A stretch of 64,000 nucleotides of DNA, taken from contig CM061140.1 of the NCBI GenBank assembly GCA_030789695.1, positions 172,694,319 to 172,758,318 on the forward strand. The letters run 5' to 3'. The position numbers and the translations under genes were made by a program. This document shows, in pieces, positions 40,249 to 51,894 of this stretch. A model generated the notes under the pieces. That model was not told where the DNA came from. It searched no databases and saw nothing but the letters and a program-made list of their open reading frames with translations. Source of the DNA: Scilla litardierei. Taxonomy: Eukaryota > Streptophyta > Magnoliopsida > Asparagales > Asparagaceae. Every line of letters starts with the position of its first letter. Positions within the stretch are counted from its first letter, which is position 1.

Positions 40249-43200
40249 TGTAACGACCCGCTCTCGGGGCCCGTTACTTATTTGGTTTATTCGCAGGTTC
40301 CGCAGTTTACCAGTGAAATCAGCATAGCCACAACTCAGAGATGTATCACAATACTCAAACCAGCGTACAGACGTTATTACAGTTCAAATTAAGGTACAAC
40401 AACAACCAGCACTCCCTCTCACGAATACATAAAGGAAGTACTGAAAAGAAGTGCGGAAAAGGAAATACACAGTACAACACACACACCATCAGACAAGTAT
40501 CTAAAACTCTGCAGTCTCTATGTCAATATAGTCTCCTCGAACTCTGGGGCAATCTCCTCGATCAAGTCTTCGTCCGCCGGTGCCATAATGGAACCGAAGG
40601 TAAGTCACAACAATTCTAGCGATAGAAAAAGAGGAGTGCACAAATATGGAGCAGTCTATAGTAAACAAGTGCGGAAAGTAAAGCAGGGACAGACAAGCAT
40701 GCAAGTGCGATAAGTAAAGTACATCTGTCAAGCATGCAAGGGTGACAAGTAAAGTAAAGGTGACCGAGCAATGATAATAGCAATAACCATGACGATATCA
40801 ATGACAATAGCAATAATGAGAGAAATTGTGCCTAGCCTAGTTCGTGACTTATAATGCGGGGTGCAATGAGCAACCAAGAGGCCACCTCTTACCACGGGTG
40901 CTACCCGGGCGAACTATGCTATGAATACTATGAATACTATGCAATAATCTGTGATCTGTGATGGTTGTCACCGGCTACTATGATGGGTTGCTAGAACCCG
41001 CACGGTGACAACAAAGGCTGGACTAGTCGCTCCCGCACCCTCGCTATTATAAGTTACCCCAAAACCCAGTGTCTGTGCAGGTTACCGTACTTTGCAATTT
41101 TACCAGTCATTTACTGTTCTTACATTTCCAATTACAATCTTTCTGTCAAGCAATGTCAATAATCTGTTCAGGTCAATAACTGTTCCGAGACTAGGTGTCA
41201 AATCCTATGTTCATACGAGTACACTATCTATATTTCTAAGGGTAGAATTTACTGTGACTTACTATCTTCGAGGTGGTGGTAGTGATCCGGGACTGGATCT
41301 AGTGTCGATGCACCAGATTTGCTACCTGTAAACACAAGAGATAACTAGTTAGAGTATACCGTATTTTCTTACTTATTTAAGTTGAGTGTCTGATTTTAAA
41401 ACTGGTTAAAACGGCGATGAAAAGGGTCCTAAATTTTTATATAGACTATATATGATAAAAATAGTTTTACTGCAAGAGGGAATATTTTTCTGAAGTTTAT
41501 AGTAATTTTTATAATTTTTAGAAACTCAAAACTAGCTTAAAACCTGATTTATTTAAGTGACGCGTATTTTCCGTAATTTCTTACGGGAGCAATACAAGTC
41601 GGAATAGCTTGAATAAGCAGTCAAAATGACCGTCTCGAAGTTTACTTTCACATATAATTTTCTCACGTATTATTGTGAGTGAAAACATCGAGTTATGATT
41701 TTTAGAAAGATTTATACGTATTTAAATTTTAGGTTCAAAAAACGATTCTGGGAAAAGTAGGCATCTGCTCGCAGTGAGGCTAGCGCCATTGGGTCCGGAA
41801 TATCGTTTCCGATTTTCTGGAGCTATCCCCACATTTTTCTGGGGCCTATATATTTAGTTATGGATTTATAACCATTTAACCTCATTTAATAATTATTTAA
41901 AAATACGAAAATACGAAAGTTTCCCTTATTTACGATCGTGCCATCGCGGGTTTACCATCGCTGCTTCGTATTTAACCGCCGTGGGGGGCTCGTGTGCAGC
42001 GGTCGGCGGCGACCGTGACGGCAGTTGCGGCGGAGAGGGGTCTCGCGGCGGAGGGAGGCGGAGACGAAGGCGGCGGGGCTGAGGCAGCGGAGGCGGGGGG
42101 CTTTGGGAGGCGGAGCGGCGTCGGGGAGATGGCGGAGCGGGGCGGGGTTCACCGAAGCTTGGCGGTGGCTACGGAGGATGGCGGAGGGGCGGTGACGAGG
42201 CGTCGGTGAGGCGGTGTCGACGGAGATGAGGCGGCGACGGCGGTCAGAGCGGCGGCGGCGGTCGGAGCCGTGAGGGCGGTGGCGGAGAGGAGGGGCGGCT
42301 TGCTGCTGTGCGGCGGCGGACTGGGCGGAGCAGCGTCGGCGTCGTTGGAGTAGATGGCGAGGAGAGAGAGACTGAGGGGGAGAGAGATAGAGAGTGTCGG
42401 GATTGAGAGAGATGGAGAGCGGCTTTGGGATTTCGACGGGGAGAAAGAGAGTTAGTCTGTCTTGAGAGCAAGAGGGGAGGGGAAGTAATTATAAGGCTTG
42501 GAAAAATATAGGATATGTAATAATATTATTATTATTAGTATTAAAGACCACAACCCTAAAGTGTCGGATCTGAACTAACAAAAGGAGGTGGGTTAAAGCA
42601 GGTGGTTAGGAAAATTATTCGGGGGGTAACAGTAACTATATAACGGTAATTAGTAAAGGTGAATAGTCGTTAGTGAATGTAATTAGCTTGGCGGTGAAAT
42701 ACAGACACGTTTTCATAAACGACTCCGAAAAATTACGAAAACATACCCACGGAGGCGGCGATGAGGGGTGGCGGTTGCGGAGCTTGTAACGACCCGCTCT
42801 CGGGGGCCCGTTACTTATTTGGTTTACTCGCAGGTTCCGCAGTTTACCAGTGAAATCAGCATAGCCACAACTCAGAGATGCATCACAATACTCAAACCAG
42901 CGTACAGACGTTATTACAGTCCAATTTAAAGTACAACAACAACCAGCACACACTCTCTCACGAATACATAAAGGAAATACTGAAGGGAAATGCGGAAAAG
43001 GAAATACACTGTACAACACACACACCAACAGAAAAGTAATTAAAACTCTGCAGCATCTGGGTCAATGTGGGCTCCTCGAACTCTGGGGCAGTCTCCTCGA
43101 TCATGTCTTCGTCTGCCGGTGCCATAAATGGAACCGAAGGTAAGTCACAACAATTCTAGCGATAGAAAAAGAGGAGTGCACAAATATGGAGCAGTCTATA

Positions 43201-46200
43201 GTAAACAAGTGCGGAAAGTAAAGTAGGGACAGACAAGCATGCAAGTGCGATAAGTAAAGTACATCTGTCAAGCATGCAAGGGTGACAAGTGAAGTAAAGG
43301 TGACCGAGCAAGTAACGTATAAGAATAACCATGACGATAGCAATGACCATAGCAATAAGGAGAGTACCTGTGCCTAGCCTAGTTCGTGACTTATAAAGGG
43401 AAGTACAGTGAGCAACCAAGAGTCCACCTGATATCCCGGGTTACAATCAAAACGATACTGTTCAACAAATCGATACTATTCAATACTGTTCAATACTGTT
43501 CAATACGAAGATCGGACTGGTCGCTCCCGCACTTCCGCAATTATAAGTTACCCCAAAACCCAGTGTCTGTGCAGGTTACCGTACTTGCAGTTTCACGAGT
43601 CATTTACTATTCTCACATTTCCAGTTACAATCTTTCTGTCAAGCATGTCTAGTCATCTGTTCAGGTCAATAACTGTTTCGAGACTAGGTGTCAAGTCCTA
43701 TGTTCATACGAGTACACTATCTATATTTCTAAGGGTAGAATTTACTGTGACTTACTATCTTCGAGGTGGTGGTAGTGATCCGGGACGGGATCAAGTGTCG
43801 ATGCACGAGATTTGCTACCTGTAAACACAAGAGATAACTAGTTAGAGAATACCCTATTTTCTTATTTATTTAAGTTGAGTGTCTGATTTTAAAACTGGTT
43901 AAAACGGCGATAAAAAGGGTCCTAAATTTTTATATAGACTATATATGATAAAAATAGTTTTACTGCAAGAGGGAATATTTTTCTGAAGTCTATAGTAATT
44001 TTTATAATTTTTAGAAACTCAAAACTAGCTTAAAACCCAATTTATTTAAGTGGCGCGTATCTTCCGTAAATTGTTCCGGGAGTAATACTCATCGGAAATA
44101 CTCGAATGAACAGTCAAAATGACCGTCTCGAGGTTTACTTTCACATATAATTTTATCACATATTATTGTGAGTGAAAACAGCGAGTTATGATTTTTAGAA
44201 CGAATTATACGTATTTATCTTTTAGGTTTAAAAATTTATTCTGAAAAAAGTAGGCGTCTGCTCGCAGTGAGACTAGCGCCATTGGGTCCGAAATATCGTT
44301 TCCGATTTTCTGGAGCTATCCCCACATTTTTCTGGGTCCTATATATTTAGTTATGGATTTATAACCATTAAACCCTATTAATAATTATTTAAAATTAGAA
44401 AATACGAATTTTTCCTCGTAATTACGTAATTACGCTTCTGCCATCGGGAATTACGCTCGCACCCACCGTTTGATTGCCGTGGGCTTCGCCGTTGGCCTCG
44501 TCGGCGGAGGCGGCGAACGGGGCGAAGCGGCGGCGGGCGTGGGCGAGGTGCTCCGGAGCGGACGGCGACGGCGGTTCAGGCGGCGGAGGCGGGGGTGTTG
44601 GCGGCGTGGAGAGAGGACGGAGCAGCGCGGGCGGTGCTCCGGGCGCTGGAGGCGGCGGTGGCTGTCGGGGGGTTCGCCGGGCTCGGGGCGGCGACCTCGT
44701 TGCCGGGGCGGAGGCGGCGGAGGGGCGATGAGCGGCGGTGAGGCCGCCGGAGGTGAGGGAGAGTGAGAAGAGAGATAGAGGGAGAGAGCCCGCTGGGTTT
44801 CGTTTCGAAAATGAGAGAGAAGGGGTTACTGTGTCTTTATTTTTGTGAAGTTTTGGGTGGGTTTATATAGGGTTAGCTAGTGGTAGAGTTGTAATTAGAG
44901 GGGAACAAGATTATTGAATAGGTGGGTGAGATCCAACACCCTTGAATTCCACCAGCTAAGGGGAGGCTGATTAAGGGGGTTGGTTGAGGGTTTAGGGTAG
45001 AAGTAAGAAAGTAAAGTAACTTAGTAATTGTAGAAAGTAATTAGCAGTTGTAATTAGTGAAAACCGGAGGAATACTAGCCCGTTTTCACAAACGACTCCG
45101 AAAAATTACGAAAACATACCCACGGGATCGTATCGACGCGAGGATCGCGAATACAAGATCCGTTTTGGGATTTGAGCTACGGAAATACAAGTTTTAGGCT
45201 AAAACATTTAGAAAGCGGGTCTACGGGTTCTAGGCTGAAATGATATCCGAAAATTACGAAATTAATGTGGGGAGCCCTAAATGATCATAGGATGCTACTG
45301 TAGAAGTTTGAAAATGTTTTGAATACGTTTGAATAGAAAATAAATTCGTCGAATCAAAACGGTAATTTTGGAAGTTGAATTTTAACAGAAATGTTTTGGG
45401 CATTTGAGGAAATCTGAAATTGCTGAAACACAATACGATAAGTCTAGTGCTCTAAAATATTTTTAAAAGAATTTTTGAAATCAGTTTTGATATACAACTC
45501 CTAACCAACCATTATAAAGAAGATTTAGAATAAAAATACGTTAAGTACGTATTTGAAGTGTTTGAAAAATACAGGCCGTTACAGAGCTGCTCCGGCGAGC
45601 TCGTCGGCGTCGACCGGAGAGAGAGGGCGAGGCTGGGGGAGCGGGCGTTGCTCGTCGGAGCTGTGGCGACCTCCGGCGTCGTCGTCAGTAGCGAGGCGAG
45701 GAGCGGGGAGGCCGATGGCAACGTGGGGGCGGCGCTCACGGCGGTCGGAGATCGGAGAGGGGCGGCGAAGCACGGGGGCGCTTGGGGTGCTCCGGGCGGA
45801 GTGCGGGGCTTCGGGCGGAAGGCGGGGCTTCGAGCTCGGCGTCGACGAGGGAGCGGTGGCGGGCGGCAGTCGGGGCCGGCGGATGGCCGGAGCGAGGGGG
45901 AGAGAGAGAGTGAGAGAACGAGGGAGAGGGTGAGGGAGGCTGTGAGAGAGATGGAGGGAGAGAGGGATGCGGGAAAGAAACAGCGGCCTGGATTTCTCGA
46001 ACGTGAAATTGAGTGTGGGGAGTGTTACTGTGTGTTTATTTGTGAAGCTTAGGGGGGGTTTTTATAGTGATTAACTATGGCACTATTGTAATTAGAGGAG
46101 AGGGGACAAGGGATTAAAAGAGGGAGAGGGGGATGTTGGATCTGAATCATTTCAGATCCAACCAACATTTCGGTGGGTTGATTAGGGGTAGAAGTGATTA

Positions 46201-46781
46201 AGTAAAAAGTAAAGTTAATTTAGTAATTGTAAAAACGTCATTAGCGATTGTAATTAGCAGGGCGGTGAAATACAGACACGTTTTCACAAACGATTCCGAA
46301 AAATTACGAAAACATTCCCACGGGATCGTATCGATGCGAGGATAGCGAATACAAGATCCGTTCTGGGATTTGAGCTACGGAAATACTAGTTTTTGGCCAA
46401 AACATTTAGAAGGCGGGTTTGCGGGTTCTAGGCTGAAACGATATCCGAAAATTCTGAAATTAATGTGGGAAGCCCTAAATGATAATACGATGTTAATGTA
46501 GAAGTTTGAAAACGTTTTGAAGACGTTTGAATAGAAAATAAATTCGTCTAATCAAAACGGTAATTTTGGAAGATGAATTTTAACAGGAATGTTTTGGGCA
46601 TTTGCGGAAATATGAAATTGTTGAAATACAATATAATGAGTCTAGTGCTCAAAAATATTTTTAAAAGAATTTTTGAAATCAGTTTTGATATACAACTCCT
46701 AACTAACCATTATAAAGAAGATTTACAATAAAAATACGTTAAATACGTATTTGAAGTGTTTGAAAAATACAGGCCGTTACA
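40249..46781 (+). mobile_element. Solo LTR inserted in the TR-GAG 3' LTR, itself interrupted
   Basis: It begins TGTAACGACCCGCTCTCGGG and ends CAGGCCGTTACA, flanked by TCTTC at 40244-40248 and 46782-46786. The intact LTR at 53890-53905 shows the empty site (GATATCTTCTACC). Without the inner insertion it is about 3.73 kb, some 930 bp longer than the inner copy. A block including a GC-rich island and GTGAAATACAGACACGTTTT occurs twice (to about 42734, and again to 46314). This suggests it arose by out-of-register LTR recombination. No coding region was recognised; ORFs in the GC-rich islands are low-complexity. Confidence 0.85.
42785..45583 (+). mobile_element. Solo LTR nested inside the previous solo LTR
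   Basis: A 2799-bp sequence of the same family starts TGTAACGACCCGCTCTCGGG and ends CAGGCCGTTACA, flanked by GAGCT at 42780-42784 and 45584-45588. It is in the same orientation as its host and similar to it over long stretches. A GC-rich island (44470-44760) codes only low-complexity Gly/Arg peptides. Confidence 0.88.
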
Positions 46782-46786
46782 TCTTC

Positions 46787-47372
46787 TACCGGGATAGATG
46801 AGGAAACTCTCGTCAGGGAGGCCGGACCTAGGTTCTGGCCAAATCCACTCCGATGCCTAAGTCAGATCAAGGTCTTAAAGGATACTCGGCGGGGGAGATC
46901 CGGCTTGTTAGGAAGCCGGAACGTCAAACCAGGCGGCGCGAGTTTGTGGGGAGGGAGGAAATGGAGTGGCGAAAGCCAAGGTCGTTGATGGAGTACCTCT
47001 CTATGTTGATTACCTGAGTCACGATCCTCTTCTCCGTCGTCCTGGCCTTCCCCTTATAGGGTCTTTCGTAATTGCCCGACGTCCTGCCTCCTCTCACGTC
47101 TCCACGATCCGCCTCCGCCTCCTCCCACTCGCGCGTAGTGGAGGGGTGACCCATTAACGGGTCCGTTAATGGCCATCATGGGTTCGCGGATTCAGAGGGG
47201 CAATTAATCCGGTCGAATGGGGGCCAGTCGGGTGCCCCGAGGGCGGAGTGGCTGGGCCTTCAGCCCCGTCCGTGGGCCCCCTTCGGGCGGGCCCGTCTTC
47301 TCTAGTGGGCTTCTCCTTTGAGGTCGGGCCGTGGGCCGTTGTAATTCGGGTTGGCCCATATTGGTCGTAACA
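46787..47372 (-). repeat. 3' LTR of the TR-GAG element, proximal part
   Basis: It matches 53897-54483 and ends CGTAACA, the reverse complement of TGTTACG that opens the LTR on the minus strand. Confidence 0.9.
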
Positions 47373-47592
47373 ATTGCCTCCATCGACCGGACCGTTCGAC
47401 TTCCGTCGGTTCGGTTCGGGTGATGTGACTCTTTCATGATCCGACGGGTGCGTCAGTCGAGGTTCCGCTATTAAATGAATGTCATTATTACCGCTCCGTT
47501 TGAACTTCCGTTGGTGCAGTTTTCGAAGCATCGCCGTCGTTTTGATGTCGCCACGCGCTCTCTCTTGACGGTTCAGATCCCACCATCGTCCC

Positions 47593-47600
47593 TATATATA
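47593..47600 (+). promoter_or_regulatory. TATA box candidate for the antisense ORF
   Basis: TATATATA lies about 140 bp upstream of the ATG at 47737, outside the LTR, in a region free of retroelement coding sequence. A possible donor (AAGGTAATT) lies at 47706, so the leader may be spliced. Confidence 0.5.
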
Positions 47601-47736
47601 CGTTCCAATCCCTCGGGCTTCAACTCTTTCGTGCTCATTCCTTCTTGATCTCCGTTCAGCCAGCTTCTTCTTCCCGACATCTGCCTTCTTCCCAGCTCTT
47701 TATCAAGGTAATTCTTCCACTCTTTAACTCGGGCTT

Positions 47737-49872
47737 ATGGCCATGCTTAGAATAGGTGACACACGTCCTGGCGGACCGACTCCTGGTCCCAATCGTGCCC
47801 ATCCCTCGAGGCTCAAAGCTCCTTCGCCGCCCCCGGGGGTCCCGGATAAAGGGAAAGGAAAGCTTTTTCCGGATCCCGTTGGGGACGATGTGGCCTCGTC
47901 TTCCGAGCGATTAGGCATCCCTCCATTGATCCTCCGGTCGTCATCTATGGCCCCTTTCTTAGTCACTAGGGAAATACGAGAGAGGTACCTATGTCATCTC
48001 TATGACGTCCAGATTCCCTTTGGAGACGAGCGGATCTGCTTCCCGCGGAGTAACGAGGTCGGCGTCTACGTCGAGATGTTCCATCTGGGGCTCCGCTTCC
48101 CCCTCCACCCTTTTATCATTCAATTCACGGATTCCTTGAAAGTCGTCCTGTGCCAGCTAACGCCATCCTCTGTCGCGGTGCTGACCGGGTTCATTACGCT
48201 TTGTATTACTCACGGCCTGGAGCCGTCTCTCCCCATCCTCTTTCACTTTTACCGGATCCAGTCGGTCGGCCCCGTATCTTGGCTGCACCTCCGAGCCCGT
48301 GCGGGGCGGGTGTGTCTGCTCGGTCTGCCCCCTTGGTCGGGGAATTGGGACTCTAGCTTTGTTTTCGTTGTCTTCCCCCGGGTCTCGGTGATCTTGACAG
48401 GATGGGGGAGTTCGCAACAAACCGATAGGGTGGTAACCCTATCCGAGGCCGAGCGGGCCGCGGTCCGCCTCCTGTCGTCACTTTCTCTTGAGGAGAGGTC
48501 GGTCTGGGATTTGCTGGACGACCTGCTTCTTAAGTGTACTCTGTGGTCCCCCGGTATGTTGTCTCCCTTCCTTCTGTTTAACCACTGGCTCACCCTGATT
48601 TCGCTTCCTCTCGCAGGGATGGCCGGCCGCGAATTCACCCACGATGTTGACGAGCTCATTCGGCTAGGATCTCGTCGGGGCCGGGGGAGCTCTTCCGGAC
48701 GGGCGCCTCGCCGCTCTGTAGATGAAGAGTTGCGTCGGTCCGAGCCTCCTTCGGGGAGGATTGAGGCCAAGTCTCCCCCACGGGTCGCCTCGGGTCTCCC
48801 CGGAGGAGAAGTCACTGGGGTCGACCCCCTCCTTGTTGAGGGTTTCGGATCGGCTCCTCGGCCGTCCGCGGGCTGGAGTCGCAAGCGCTCTCCCCTGTTA
48901 CCGCTGACCCCAACGGTAAGAAGTAACGGAAGAAAGGCGGGCGTGGCGCTTCTCCGGCTCCTGCCGTCGCGCCGACGGATCCCGGCAAGGCAATCGTGCC
49001 GACCGTCGCGGCCGACGCTGCCGCACATGCCGTCGATACTCCCTCGGCCACCCCTTCGGTCTCGGGGGCTTTCTGCGTCCTACCGAGCGCCTCAACAGGC
49101 CTCGCTGATCCCCCCGGGGTTCGGTGCCCCTTGATATGGCCTTAGTGAGCCGGCCGGCGTCGGACTCCGTCCTTCTGGGGGACCGCTCCTTCTTGGAGTT
49201 GTCCCCCGTGGACATACTGTCGGATTCTCTGGTCGGTCACCTCCGACAGGTTCGAACTCCTGCCATTTTCAGACAGTTGTCTTGCCCTTCGATCTTCCTT
49301 GGTATAATCCACCTTCCTTTCGTTTGCAGGCCACCGCGATGGCTGTTGAGGCGCAGCGCCGGGCGACCCAATTGAGAAGCCTCGAGGATTCCCTAAATCG
49401 GGAGCGCGCCCGGGCTGGGGAGGCTGACGTAGCCCTTCAAGGTGCCCGCATGGAAGCTCGGCAACAACGCCGTCGTGCCGACGAACTCGAGTCTCAAGTA
49501 CATGATCTCAAGCGAAATCTTGTGGATGTCCATGACTTGAGCCGAGAAGCGGAAGAGAAGTTCCGGCAGGAGAGGGAGGATCTCTGGGGCCAACTCGCCG
49601 AGCTGCGTCGGAGGCTCCGTTTTACCGAGGAGGCTGAGAAGGGCGTCGACACGGCCATAAGGCCGAAGATTGCGTCGGTCCTGAGGGAGGTCTTCGGGAC
49701 TTATGAGGACCTCCTTGCCCCTCGCATAGTGGAGGTCGTCAGGGAGTCATTCCGGCAGTTTGCGGAGCTCGCCCGGGAGCCGATCCTCCCTCCACCGGGA
49801 CACGCCGATCCCCACTGCTCGGAGCAAGGCGAGGCCCCGGACGACGCTGTCTCTCGCGCTCCGGGCCCCTGA
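47737..49872 (+). CDS. Antisense ORF of the TR-GAG element (plant gypsy 'transposase-28'-like plus coiled coil)
   Basis: The ORF runs opposite to gag. From ATG 47737 a 465-codon frame encodes a disordered start. It then has a domain with FPRSNEVGVYVEMFHLGLRF and LHPFIIQF and VLTGFITLC, resembling the plant 'putative gypsy-type transposon' family (Pfam Transposase_28, from memory). A Ser/Arg/Pro-rich linker follows. The C-terminal part, 49331-49872, is in another frame and is a strong Arg/Glu/Ala coiled coil (AEEKFRQEREDLWGQLAELRRRL) followed by a helical segment. Intron-like signals explain the frame changes: 48553-48615 (GTATGT...CTCGCAG) and 48915 or nearby to 49330 (GTAAGA...TTTGCAG). The role of such antisense ORFs is unknown. 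A stop or shift near 48920-49130 may also be decay. Confidence 0.6.
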
Positions 49873-50040
49873 AGAGCCCTTGTATCATGTCCCCTTTCTT
49901 GGGTGACAAATTTTGTTGTCAACAGCAGTGCTCCGGACCCCGGGCGACGCTGTCTCTCGCGCTCCGGACCCCTGAAGAGCCCTTGTATCCTGTCCCCTTT
50001 CTTGGGTGACAAATTTTGTTGTCAACAACAGTGCTCGAGA
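49844..50040 (+). repeat. Direct duplication at the end of the antisense ORF
   Basis: A block running GACGCTGTCTCTCGCGCTCC to TTTTGTTGTCAACA occurs at about 49850-49925 and again at 49945-50030, nearly identical. The second copy lies after the stop codon, so the duplication extends the 3' untranslated part. Confidence 0.8.
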
Positions 50041-50239
50041 GGACGTTGCTGAGTTATATGTAACCCATACCATTAATGAAAATGATTTCTTCTAGTCAGT
50101 TCTTCTTGCGCCACTGGTCTCTTTTTCGGGGGTTCTCCCTTTTGGAATAGCCCTCAATGTTCCTAGACCGGACGGGCGTCGTCGCCCTCGTCTAGGGGTG
50201 TTGTCCCGGGCTCGTCTGGCTTGGGATGTCGTTCTTCCC

Positions 50240-51640
50240 GCCGAGTCTGTCCGTCGGGATGATTGTCCTCAGCCAGGCGAGTGGGTGGGTCACTCGATCC
50301 GCGAGGGAGGTCATCCCTTGGCTTGCGGCCGGCTGTCATGCTCGTCGGCTGGGGGGAGTTGGCCCCAGCCTCATGAGCGGGCGCCTCGCTCGGTCCGCGG
50401 GGGAGAGTACCCCTCGGCTTATGACCGGTCGTCGTGCCCATCGGCTGGGGGAGTTGCCTCCAACCTCACGAGCGGGTGCTTCGCTCGGTCCGCGGGGGTA
50501 AGCATCCCTCGGCTTATGACCGGACGTCGCGCTCGTCGGCTGGGGGAGTTGCCCCCAGCCTTATGAGTGGGCGATTTGCTCGGTCTGCGAGGGTGAATAC
50601 CCTTCGGCTTATGACTGGCAGTCGCGCTCGTTGGCTGGGGGAGTTGCCCCTAGCCTTATGAGCGGGCGGTTTGTTCGGTCTGCGGGGGTGAGTACCCCTC
50701 GGCTTATGACTGGCAGTCGCGCTTGTCGGCTGGGGGAGTTACCACCAGCCTTATGAGTGGGCGGTTCGCTCAGTCTGCGGGGGTGAGTACCCCTCGGCTT
50801 ATGACCGGGCGTCGTGCTCGTCGGCTGGGGGAGTTGCCCCCAGCCTTATGAGTGGGCGATTCGCTCGGTCAGCGGGGGTGGGTACCCCTCGGCTTATGAC
50901 CGGGCGTCGTGCTCGTCGGCCGGGGGAGTTTCCCCCAGCCTTATGAGTGGGCGATTCACTCGGTCAGCGGGGGTGGGGACCCCTCGGCTTATGACCGGCA
51001 GTCGCGCTCGTCGGCTGGGGGAGTTACCCCCAGCCTTATGAGTGGGCGATTCGCTCGGTCTGCGGGGGTGAGTATCCCTCGGCTTATGACCGGCAGTCAC
51101 GCTCGTCGGCTGGAGGAGTTGCCCCCAGCCTTATAAGTAGGCGGTTCGCTCGGTCTGCGGGGGTGAGTACCCCTCGGCTTATGACCGGGCGTCGTGCTCG
51201 TCGGCTGGGGGAGTTGCCCCCAGCCTTATGAGTGGGCGATTCGCTCGGTCAGCGGGGGTGGGTACCCCTCGGCCTATGACCGGGCGTCGTGCTCGTCGGC
51301 TAGGGGAGTTGCCCCTAGCCTTATGAGTGGGCGATTCGCTCGGTCAGCGGGGGTGGGTACCCCTCGGCTTATGACCGGCAGTCGCGCTCGTCGGCTGGGG
51401 GAGTTGCCCCCAGCCTTATGAGTGGGTGTTTCGCTCGGTCCGCGGGGGTAAGTACCCATCGGCTTATGACCGGCCTTCGTGCCCGTCTGCTGGGGGAGTT
51501 GCCCCCAGCCTTACCAACGGGCGTTTCGCTCGGTCCGCGGGGGTAAGTACCCCTCGGCTTATGACCGGCCTTCGTGCCCGTCTGCTGGAGGAGTTGCCCC
51601 CAGCCTTACCAACGGGCGGTCCGCTTCGGTCCTCGGGCTC
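50240..51640 (-). repeat. 95-bp tandem repeat array with a hairpin in each unit
   Basis: About 14-15 units of 95 bp repeat. Core words are CTGGGGGAGTTGCCCCCAG (perfect 7-bp inverted repeat, 5-nt loop), ATTCGCTCGGTC and TACCCCTCGGCTTATGACCG. Units at 50780-51420 are almost identical, while the ends are more diverged. Overlapping 75-codon frames here are shadows of the repeat. Confidence 0.93.
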
Positions 51641-51894
51641 GACTGGCGAATTCTCTGGGGGGCGACATTCCTCCCACTTAATGGTTAACCATGGCTGCCT
51701 TGATTGAGTCCTCATATGTGTCCCGAATCGCCTGCTCAAAACAGGTGATTAAATATGAACTGACTGTGTATGCCTTCATTTCCATGAGACAGTACATTTG
51801 GAGTAATGAAAAAAGGAAAAGACGACAAAAGACATGGGAGGTTCTGGCAGGATAGCCCTCCCCCGGCGAAGAGGCGGCTGTTTACTCTATCCCC

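Noticed and set aside
41952..46052. ORFs of 64-164 codons rich in Gly, Ala and Arg
   Set aside because: They lie in CpG-rich islands of solo LTRs; composition alone keeps frames open and no domain is visible.
50240..51640. The regular array could be taken for a CRISPR array
   Set aside because: Units are contiguous 95-bp repeats with no unique spacers, in a plant genome and inside an LTR element.
50198..51739. Series of 61-122-codon ORFs on both strands
   Set aside because: These are shadows of the 95-bp repeat.
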